A stretch of 9,095 bases of DNA from JACZWL01 sp046756445 (lineage in GTDB: Bacteria > Pseudomonadota > Gammaproteobacteria > Steroidobacterales > Woeseiaceae): assembly GCA_046756445.1 (NCBI GenBank), contig JBHHWI010000116.1:1-9095 (forward strand). The letters run 5' to 3'. Below the pieces are notes generated by a model. That model ran no database searches. It had not been told where the DNA came from and saw only the letters and a list, made by a program, of their open reading frames with translations. Of the stretch, positions 1-5,123 are shown piece by piece. How positions within the stretch are numbered: position 1 is the stretch's first letter; each line of letters starts with the position of its first letter. A program made the position numbers and the translations under genes.

Positions 1-66
1 AAATTCCCTTGTGCGAACAAATCTCTGCGCAATCATCGCGGCGATTCATGAATAAGCCGGGCTAGC
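1..66. other. Upstream flank with no assignable gene
   Basis: No complete gene fits here. On the minus strand, frames starting at ATG 49 or ATG 36 stay open to the window edge, so the start of a divergent gene is possible, but neither has a recognisable ribosome binding site and the fragments are too short to identify. Three small dyads lie here: TTGT-N4-ACAA (9-20), an imperfect AATC...CGCG...GATT repeat (31-46) and the perfect palindrome ATTCATGAAT (44-53). They may be regulator sites upstream of the oah promoter. Confidence 0.3.
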
Positions 67-78
67 GTGAAGCTGCCG

Positions 79-108
79 TTGACTATAATGGTAATACGGT
101 ACTATAAT
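79..108 (+). promoter_or_regulatory. Sigma70 promoter of oah-fdx
   Basis: A -35 box TTGACT (79-84) is separated by 18 bases from a perfect -10 box TATAAT (103-108). Transcription would start near 115, giving a leader of about 45 bases before the oah start codon at 161. The match is close enough to consensus that the promoter should be strong unless repressed. A dyad covers the -10 element, which points to control by steric repression. Confidence 0.75.
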
Positions 109-118
109 ACCGTTATAC
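91..118. promoter_or_regulatory. Inverted-repeat operator over the oah -10 box (candidate BadM site)
   Basis: Two 11-base arms (91-101 and 108-118) match as an inverted repeat at 9 of 11 positions around a 6-base centre. The core CGGTACTATAATACCG (97-112) is palindromic at 14 of 16 positions. It contains the -10 box, so a bound protein would block RNA polymerase. The GGTA-N6-TACC core with identical spacing recurs at 2616-2629 in front of bcrC. The BadM-like Rrf2 regulator encoded between the two sites is the natural candidate binder; that assignment is inference. Confidence 0.6.
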
Positions 119-160
119 GCGCAAGACGCAATCCCGTGTCGCCCTGGGAGGAACACCGCG

Positions 161-1303
161 ATGAATGCCGAGGCTGCCGCGAGCAAACCCGGAAAGGAAC
201 TGGTCGACTACGATCTGGCGCGCGAGCGGGTAGTGCCGGGCGTGATCCTCGAGAAAAAGCCGGCGCGCTCGACGGGCGGGGAGATCATCGAGGGGCTGTA
301 CCATGCCTGGATCACGCTCGATAACCCGAAACAGTACAACTCGTACACGACCGAGATGATCAAGGGCGTCATTCTGGCGTTCAGGCGGGCGAGCGCCATG
401 CGCGATGTGGTCACCGTGGTGTTCACCGGCAGCGGTGACAAGGCGTTTTGCTCGGGCGGCAATACCAAGGAATATGCGGAGTATTACGCGGGAAACCCGC
501 AGGAATACCGCCAGTACATGCGTCTGTTCAACGACATGGTGTCTGCGATTCTCGGCTGCGACAAGCCCGTCATATGCCGCGTCAACGGCATGCGCATCGG
601 AGGAGGGCAGGAGATCGGTATGGCCTGCGATTTCTCCATAGCCCACGACCTGGCGCGATTCGGCCAGGCCGGTCCCAAGCACGGCTCGGCCCCGATCGGC
701 GGCGCCACCGATTTCCTTCCCGTCATGCTGGGCTGCGAGCAGGCGATGGTGTCCGGCACCCTTTGCGAACCCTGGTCCGCGCACAAGGCGTACCGTCTGG
801 GGATCATCTCGGAGCTGGTTCCGGCCCTCAAGGTCGACGGCGATCTCGTGCCGAATCCACTGGTCGAAACGAGTCGCTGCCTCGATGACTACGGCCGGAT
901 CATTCACGGCGAATCCAAGACCGGAGAGGCGCTGGATGCGGGCAAGGCGCTACTGAAGAAAGGCAGTATCGATCTCGGGCCGCTGGACGAGGCGGTCGAG
1001 AAACTCTGTGCCAAATTCGTCCACATGTTTCCGGAATGCCTGACCAAGACGCTGGAGGAATTGCGCAAACCGAAACTGAATGCCTGGAATGCCAACAAGG
1101 AGAACTCACGGTCCTGGCTGGCACTGAACATGATGACCGAGGCGCGCGCGGGCTTCAGGGCGTTCAATGAACCGGCCGGCGGCGAGCGCGAGATCGATTT
1201 CGTGGCGCTCCGGCAGGCGCTGGCGGCTGGCGATCCGTGGACGGACGAGCTGACCGAAAGCCTGATGCCGGCCGCGAGAGCCAATCCGCCCGACGGGAGA
1301 TGA
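161..1303 (+). CDS. oah: 6-oxocyclohex-1-ene-1-carbonyl-CoA hydrolase (Oah/BzdY/BamA family)
   Basis: This crotonase-superfamily hydrolase adds water to 6-oxocyclohex-1-ene-1-carbonyl-CoA and cleaves the ring to 3-hydroxypimeloyl-CoA, the ring-opening step of the Thauera-type benzoyl-CoA pathway. The 380 residues match the usual family length of about 375-385. Diagnostic stretches are FCSGGNTKEYAEYY (96-109), IGGGQEIGMACDFSIA (146-161), FGQAGPKHGSAPIGGATDF (167-185) and GTLCEPWSAHKAYRLGI (199-215); the first two form the oxyanion-hole and active-site region of the crotonase fold. The start at 161 has GGAGG at 147-151, nine bases upstream, and no earlier in-frame start. The ferredoxin gene follows three bases after the stop, so the two form an operon. 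The usual partners dch and had are not in the window. Oah separates this pathway from the R. palustris BadKHI route. Confidence 0.95.
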   Translation: MNAEAAASKPGKELVDYDLARERVVPGVILEKKPARSTGGEIIEGLYHAWITLDNPKQYNSYTTEMIKGVILAFRRASAMRDVVTVVFTGSGDKAFCSGGNTKEYAEYYAGNPQEYRQYMRLFNDMVSAILGCDKPVICRVNGMRIGGGQEIGMACDFSIAHDLARFGQAGPKHGSAPIGGATDFLPVMLGCEQAMVSGTLCEPWSAHKAYRLGIISELVPALKVDGDLVPNPLVETSRCLDDYGRIIHGESKTGEALDAGKALLKKGSIDLGPLDEAVEKLCAKFVHMFPECLTKTLEELRKPKLNAWNANKENSRSWLALNMMTEARAGFRAFNEPAGGEREIDFVALRQALAAGDPWTDELTESLMPAARANPPDGR

Positions 1304-1306
1304 TCG

Positions 1307-1555
1307 ATGGCGCTGATGATCAACAGCGCATGCACGGCCTGCGATGCCTGTGAGCCGGTCTGTCCGAACGATGCGATCAGCGTCGGCGATCCGATCTACA
1401 TCATTGATGCGCTCAGATGCACCGAATGCGTCGGCGCCGAGGACGAGCCGCAATGCCAGCTCGTGTGTCCCGAGGATGACTGCATCGTCTCGAATCCGGA
1501 TTTCGTGGAATCGCAGCAGGAGCTACAAGAAAAATACGAAACGCTGAACGCCTGA
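1307..1555 (+). CDS. fdx: 2[4Fe-4S] ferredoxin, electron donor to benzoyl-CoA reductase
   Basis: This is an 82-residue cytoplasmic ferredoxin of the Allochromatium vinosum type. Cluster one is bound by Cys9, Cys12, Cys15 and Cys19 in a CxxCxxCxxxCP motif. The other motif has Cys38 and Cys41, then an eight-residue insert before Cys50 and Cys54, and an extra Cys59. The insert and the acidic C-terminal tail after about residue 60 are hallmarks of the low-potential ferredoxins found in benzoyl-CoA reductase clusters, where they carry electrons to BcrAD. Length equals that of the Allochromatium protein. Translation starts three bases after the oah stop, with GGGAGA at 1295-1300, so it is co-expressed with oah. 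Its stop lies one base from the stop of the convergent rrf2 gene, with no visible terminator between them. Confidence 0.93.
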   Translation: MALMINSACTACDACEPVCPNDAISVGDPIYIIDALRCTECVGAEDEPQCQLVCPEDDCIVSNPDFVESQQELQEKYETLNA

Positions 1556-1556
1556 C

Positions 1557-1982
1557 TCAGCGGTCCCTTGCAAGACTGTCGACACCATAGCGAAGCAGTG
1601 TTTTCAGGGTGATGGAGTCGAGCGTTGCCCGGATCAGCCCGTCGATCTCGCTGGTCACCGTTTCCAGACCGCTGATGACGATCTCGGCATTGCCGGTCAA
1701 ATCGTGGGCCGCATCCAGATCCGATTCCAGCGATTCGAATTCATGGATGACGTCCCAGAGTGTCGTGCGCCGCACGTTGCCGGCAAATCGATAGCCGCCG
1801 CCCACCCCTCTGACGGATTCGATGAGTCCGCTGCGCACCAGGGTGCGCATGACCTTTGCGAGGTGATGCATCGAGATGCCGTAGCTCTCGGCGATATCGG
1901 CCGTGGAAAACTGTTTGCCCGGCTCGCCGGCCAGGTGCAGCACCGCGTACAGTGCGTAGCGACTTGCCTTCTGCAACTTCAT
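1557..1982 (-). CDS. badM: Rrf2-family transcriptional regulator, BadM-like
   Basis: This 141-residue Rrf2 protein has an N-terminal winged helix: MKLQKASRYALYAVLHLA at the start, a helix-turn-helix around residues 27-55, and the wing SVRGVGGGYRF (56-66). There is no cysteine anywhere, so it cannot hold an iron-sulfur cluster through the three cysteines used by IscR or NsrR, and ligand binding is more likely. In R. palustris BadM is an Rrf2 repressor of the benzoyl-CoA reductase operon and sits beside the GNAT gene badL, as here. The reading frame is open upstream to 2231, but that part overlaps the GNAT gene and lacks Rrf2 character, so I place the start at 1982, 32 bases after the GNAT stop. 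The ribosome binding site is weak. Likely operators are the two GGTA-N6-TACC repeats flanking the regulator block. Confidence 0.85.
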   Translation of the reverse strand: MKLQKASRYALYAVLHLAGEPGKQFSTADIAESYGISMHHLAKVMRTLVRSGLIESVRGVGGGYRFAGNVRRTTLWDVIHEFESLESDLDAAHDLTGNAEIVISGLETVTSEIDGLIRATLDSITLKTLLRYGVDSLARDR

Positions 1983-2014
1983 GGTCTGCCGCGCGCCTCG
2001 CCGCCGTACACCAT

Positions 2015-2500
2015 TTAATCCAGTTGCCTCTCGAGCTCGATATAGGGGCCTGCGGCCAGCCCCTCGCCGCGGAAGAAAGACAGATTCACCCTGTCGCTGG
2101 CGAGCACCATGGTGCGGATGGTCGTCACGCCATCTCTTTTGAGCTCGGCGCACAGGGCGTCGAAGAGCATGGTGCCGATACCGCGTTCGCGGTGTCCGGG
2201 CGTCACGTTCAGGGCGAGCACCCAGCCGCACGGCGGCGAGCCGAATTCCCAGGCGCGGATTTCCCCGACGATAAACCCCAGCAGCTGGTCATCCGGGGCC
2301 TTGCCCACGAGGAAGTACCTTCTGTTGCCCTGAGTCCGGCTCGTGAACCGTTCCAGAGCTTCCGTCCAGTAACGGGTCTTGGCGGTCCCGGTCTGTTCGG
2401 CATCCAGAGCCACGATGGCGTCGAGGTCCGCTGCTCTGGCTGCCCGGATGTCGATCGCGATCTTCTTGTTGTTCAAGTCTGCTGCAACCATGTCTGTCAT
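2015..2500 (-). CDS. badL: GNAT acetyltransferase, BadL-like
   Basis: This 161-residue GNAT-fold protein carries the acetyl-CoA pyrophosphate-binding motif A at about 94-116, with the signature R104-x-x-G107-x-G109 inside HRERGIGTML. The preceding strand VLALNV (94-99) and the following helix are typical. Placement directly upstream of a BadM-like regulator and beside benzoyl-CoA reductase suggests BadL. The R. palustris protein of that name acetylates aminobenzoates, and the acetamidobenzoate product relieves BadM repression. Substrate identity here is inferred from context only; a protein-lysine acetyltransferase acting on a pathway enzyme is the main alternative. The start at 2500 is the longest option; Met4 (2491) is possible because neither has a strong ribosome binding site. 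It is the first gene of a two-gene minus-strand operon. Confidence 0.8.
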   Translation of the reverse strand: MTDMVAADLNNKKIAIDIRAARAADLDAIVALDAEQTGTAKTRYWTEALERFTSRTQGNRRYFLVGKAPDDQLLGFIVGEIRAWEFGSPPCGWVLALNVTPGHRERGIGTMLFDALCAELKRDGVTTIRTMVLASDRVNLSFFRGEGLAAGPYIELERQLD

Positions 2501-2553
2501 CAGCCAGAGGCCGGCCTATCCTAACATCGGCAGCCGACATCGTCCGGCGCATA

Positions 2554-2565
2554 AACCGTACGGTT
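2554..2565. promoter_or_regulatory. Perfect palindrome AACCGTACGGTT in the badL-bcrC control region
   Basis: This 12-base perfect palindrome lies between the divergent badL and bcrC genes, about 55 bases upstream of the GGTA-N6-TACC site and within the predicted badLM leader. It differs from that site in spacing, so a second regulator may bind here. The other known regulators of R. palustris bad genes are AadR (FNR-like) and BadR (MarR-like), but the palindrome does not resemble an FNR box. A hairpin in the badLM leader is the alternative. Confidence 0.4.
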
Positions 2566-2594
2566 CACGGGGTGTCACGCTCCATTTACCATTC

Positions 2595-2626
2595 TTGACG
2601 CTAAACACGCATTTCGGTACCATTAT
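2595..2626 (+). promoter_or_regulatory. Candidate promoter of the bcrCBAD operon
   Basis: A -35 box TTGACG sits at 2595-2600. The hexamer in the same position as the oah -10 box, relative to the operator, is CATTAT (2621-2626), but that gives a 20-base spacer; TACCAT (2618-2623) gives 17 bases and a poorer hexamer. Either way the element is weaker than the oah promoter, which suggests a need for an activator. The predicted start near 2630 leaves only a short leader before bcrC. Confidence 0.5.
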
Positions 2627-2630
2627 ACCA
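2615..2630. promoter_or_regulatory. Second GGTA-N6-TACC operator, shared by bcrC and badLM promoters
   Basis: The sequence CGGTACCATTATACCA shares the CGGTAC start, the ATACC end and the exact six-base spacing with the oah site at 97-112. It covers the probable -10 region of the plus-strand bcr promoter and a perfect TATAAT on the minus strand. A protein bound here could repress bcr and badLM together, which would give autoregulation of the Rrf2 regulator. Symmetry is lower than at the oah site: only the GGTA/TACC arms and the AT pair near the centre are preserved. Confidence 0.55.
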
Positions 2631-2650
2631 CTTTATCGGGAAAATGCCGA
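2622..2650 (-). promoter_or_regulatory. Candidate sigma70 promoter of badL-badM
   Basis: Read on the minus strand, TCGGCA (2645-2650, four of six matches to the -35 consensus) precedes a perfect TATAAT (2622-2627) by exactly 17 bases. Transcription would start near 2615 and leave a leader of about 115 bases before the GNAT start at 2500. The -35 box falls within the first codons of bcrC, so the two promoters overlap face to face and share the operator at 2615-2630. Confidence 0.45.
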
Positions 2651-3819
2651 TGATGTCATTGCAGGAGATCGTCGATTACTGCCGGGACCTCTACGAGGAC
2701 CTGGAATTTACCTCCGTCAGGGAATGGAAGGCGGCCGGCCGCGGCCGGCGAGCGATAGGGCACATGCCGGTGTACGTGCCCAGAGAAATCATTCATGCCG
2801 CCGGCATGCTGCCGGTCGGCGTGCTCGGCGGCGGCGAGGCGCTCGACGTCATACACGGCGATGCGCATTACCAGAGCTATATCTGCAGGATCCCCCGCTC
2901 GACCATCGAGCTGGCGGTTACCGGCAGGCTCGACTGTCTCGATGGCATGCTGTTCCCGAGCACCTGCGACGTGATCCGGAATCTGTCCGGGATGTGGCAG
3001 CTCAAGTTCCCCGACAAGCTGATCCGGTATTTCGACGTGCCGCAGAATTTCGATTTGGGAGTAGGCGGCGTCTTCTACACCCGCGAGCTGCAACTGCTCC
3101 GCGACGACCTGGGGCGTCTCGGGGGCCGCGAAGTTACGGACGCGGCGTTGCGCGAGTCGATCGCCCTGTACAACGAGAATCGACGGGCGATCGGCGAAAT
3201 CTATGCTTACCGCTCCGCGCAGCCGTGGCAGGTACCGACTCCCGAGCTGTACCTGCTGATGCGCGCCGGCATGGTCCTGCCGGTCGAGGAACACACGCGT
3301 CTGATCCGTGACTATCACGATGCGGCGAAACAGACCGAACGCCCGGTCCGGGACAACTGTCGAGTCGTCATCACCGGACTTTTCTGCGAGCAGCCGCCAT
3401 TCGGGCTGCTGAAGTCGATCGAGATGGCCGGCTGTTACGTGGTCGACGACGATTTCATGCTCGTGGCCCGCTGGCTGCTCGAAGACGTACCGACACAAGG
3501 CGATCCGCTGAAGAACCTGAGCGACGCGTTCATCAGTTACTCGTGCGAGACATCCTGCAAGTACACGCCGGACAAGAAAGACAAAGGCGAATTTCTGATC
3601 GAGTCGGTGCGACGGAACAGGGCGGAGGGCGTCATTTTCGCAAGCCCGAGCTTCTGTGATCCGGCGCTCCTCGACAGGCCCATGCTGCAAAAAGCCCTGA
3701 ACGCCCGGGGAATCCCCTACACGGCGTTCAAGTTCGCCGAGAACTCCGGTCAACTGCAACCCATACGCGAACAAGCCGGGACATTCGCGGATTCGATCAA
3801 GTTATGGAGCGCCGCATGA
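2644..3819 (+). CDS. bcrC: Benzoyl-CoA reductase, gamma subunit (BcrC/BadD)
   Basis: BcrC and BcrB form the catalytic half of class I ATP-dependent benzoyl-CoA reductase (EC 1.3.7.8), which reduces benzoyl-CoA to cyclohexa-1,5-diene-1-carbonyl-CoA. The protein belongs to the 2-hydroxyacyl-CoA dehydratase D-component family. The 391 residues compare with about 386 in Thauera and R. palustris. Seen in the sequence are the N-terminal DLYEDLEF segment (15-22), PREIIHAAGMLPVGVLGGGE (46-65), and possible cluster ligands Cys81, Cys108 (STCDVIRN), Cys264, Cys301, Cys305 and Cys338. The start is uncertain: ATG codons lie at 2644, 2650 and 2653, and the weak GGGA at 2638-2641 is best spaced for 2650. 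The stop overlaps the bcrB start (ATGA), so the two catalytic subunits are translationally coupled. Confidence 0.93.
   Translation: MPMMSLQEIVDYCRDLYEDLEFTSVREWKAAGRGRRAIGHMPVYVPREIIHAAGMLPVGVLGGGEALDVIHGDAHYQSYICRIPRSTIELAVTGRLDCLDGMLFPSTCDVIRNLSGMWQLKFPDKLIRYFDVPQNFDLGVGGVFYTRELQLLRDDLGRLGGREVTDAALRESIALYNENRRAIGEIYAYRSAQPWQVPTPELYLLMRAGMVLPVEEHTRLIRDYHDAAKQTERPVRDNCRVVITGLFCEQPPFGLLKSIEMAGCYVVDDDFMLVARWLLEDVPTQGDPLKNLSDAFISYSCETSCKYTPDKKDKGEFLIESVRRNRAEGVIFASPSFCDPALLDRPMLQKALNARGIPYTAFKFAENSGQLQPIREQAGTFADSIKLWSAA
3806..3818 (+). promoter_or_regulatory. Ribosome binding site deciding the bcrB start
   Basis: GGAG at 3806-3809 lies six bases before ATG 3816. An in-frame ATG at 3804 overlaps this site and has no ribosome binding site of its own. 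ATG 3816 also forms an ATGA overlap with the bcrC stop at 3817-3819, like the bcrB/bcrA junction. The start at 3816 is therefore preferred. Confidence 0.75.
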
Positions 3820-5123
3820 GCACTACCGCGAACCGTGAGCCTCAAGTCCAGAAAGAAGAATCGATGCTGCTGCAAAAGGCGATGATCAGCGCCAATTTCG
3901 ACGCGCTGGCGACCGCCCACGAAGACGGCAGGAAAATTTCTTCGACCTTCGTGCCGGGCAATCTCAACGAGCTTCTGATGTGTTTCGACTTCGTGCGTAA
4001 TCTTCCGGAGGTCAACGCGCTTCAGGCCGCGATGAGAAAGAAGACCGGCGCTTACATCATGGAGGCGGAACGATCGGGGCACTCGGAAGACGTCTGTACG
4101 TACGTCAAGAGCGATCTCGGAATGATGGCCAAAGGCCAGCTCGGGCCGACCGGCAGGCCGTTGCCGACTCCGGACGTCTTGCTTCTGTCTTACACGGGTT
4201 GTTTCACGTTCATGAAATGGTTCGAGCTGGTTCGCGATCAGTACGATTGCGAAACGGCGATGCTGCACGTGCCGTACCAGGCCGACGGCAAAGTCACCGA
4301 TAACATGCGCGATTTCGTCGTGATGCAATTGAAAGAACAGGTCATCCCGACTCTCGAACGCGTCAGCGGTGTCAAGTTCGACATAGACCGTTTGCGCGAG
4401 AACCTGAAAGAGTCCGCCAAGGCGGAAGAGGATCTGGTGTGGGTATTGCAGTCGGCAAAGAACCGGCCCGCGCCGATCGACGCCTACTTCGGTGGCATCT
4501 ACTATTGCGGACCGATCTTTTCGTCGTTTCGCGGCAGCAAGGAGGCGACTGCGTATTATCGCGCCCTTAGAAAGGAAGTCGGCGACAGAATCGACAAGGG
4601 GCTGGGGCCGCTTACCCCGGAAGGCATACTCGACGAGGAGCGGATTCGCCTGGTCGTGGAAGGGCCGCCGAACTGGACCCACTTCCGCGACTTCTGGAAG
4701 ATGTTTTACGACGAAGGCGCCGTTGTCGTGGCGAGCTCGTACACCAAGGTCGGCGGCGTATACGATTTCGGCTTTCGGCACGACCCCGATCATCCTCTGG
4801 AGACCCTAGCCGACTACTGTCTCGGCTGTTATACGAATCACAGCCTGCCGTCCAGAGTCAACATGCTCTGCACCTACATGGACGAGTATGCGGCCGATGG
4901 GTTTCTCGTCAACTCGATCAAGAGCTGTAACAGCTTCTCGGCGGGGCAATTGCTCATGCTGCGCGAAATCGAAGAGCGTACCGGAAAACCGGCGGGTTTC
5001 ATCGAGACCGACCTCGTCGATCCGCGATACTTCTCACCGGCGAATGTGAAAAACCGGCTCGAAAGCTACTTCCAGATGATCGAGCAAAAGCGAGCGGGCG
5101 GCGACACCAGGACGGCGGCATGA
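3816..5123 (+). CDS. bcrB: Benzoyl-CoA reductase, beta subunit (BcrB/BadE)
   Basis: This is the second catalytic subunit of benzoyl-CoA reductase, paired with BcrC at the active site. At 435 residues it matches known BcrB and BadE proteins (about 431-436). It belongs to the same dehydratase D-component family as BcrC. Characteristic stretches are EDVCTYVKSDLGMM (91-104), LLLSYTGCFTFMKWFE (122-137), EGPPNWTHFRDFWKMFYDEG (282-301), and the cysteine-rich LADYCLGCY (331-339) and NSIKSCNSFSAGQ (366-378). Cys94, Cys129 and Cys371 are likely cluster ligands by comparison with the family. The extended N-terminus (residues 1-25) is polar. The start at 3816 overlaps the bcrC stop, and the stop overlaps the bcrA start at 5120; these overlaps suggest stoichiometric synthesis of the complex. 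Confidence 0.94.
   Translation: MSTTANREPQVQKEESMLLQKAMISANFDALATAHEDGRKISSTFVPGNLNELLMCFDFVRNLPEVNALQAAMRKKTGAYIMEAERSGHSEDVCTYVKSDLGMMAKGQLGPTGRPLPTPDVLLLSYTGCFTFMKWFELVRDQYDCETAMLHVPYQADGKVTDNMRDFVVMQLKEQVIPTLERVSGVKFDIDRLRENLKESAKAEEDLVWVLQSAKNRPAPIDAYFGGIYYCGPIFSSFRGSKEATAYYRALRKEVGDRIDKGLGPLTPEGILDEERIRLVVEGPPNWTHFRDFWKMFYDEGAVVVASSYTKVGGVYDFGFRHDPDHPLETLADYCLGCYTNHSLPSRVNMLCTYMDEYAADGFLVNSIKSCNSFSAGQLLMLREIEERTGKPAGFIETDLVDPRYFSPANVKNRLESYFQMIEQKRAGGDTRTAA

Noticed and set aside
113..907. 264-codon minus-strand frame opposite oah
   Set aside because: It is antisense to the conserved oah gene and its translation shows no domain.
1983..2231. N-terminal extension of the Rrf2 regulator up to 2231
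   Set aside because: The extra 83 residues are an out-of-frame reading of the GNAT gene and lie before the canonical Rrf2 start MKLQKASRYALYA.
2656..3774. 372-codon open frame on the minus strand opposite bcrC
   Set aside because: It is a shadow of the bcrC codon bias; the translation has no recognisable domain and bcrC is unambiguous.
3804..3815. Earlier bcrB start at 3804
   Set aside because: It has no ribosome binding site; GGAG at 3806-3809 and the ATGA overlap support 3816.
3750..4793. 347-codon open frame on the minus strand opposite bcrB
   Set aside because: The peptide has no family features, and it lies fully antisense to a strongly conserved subunit gene.
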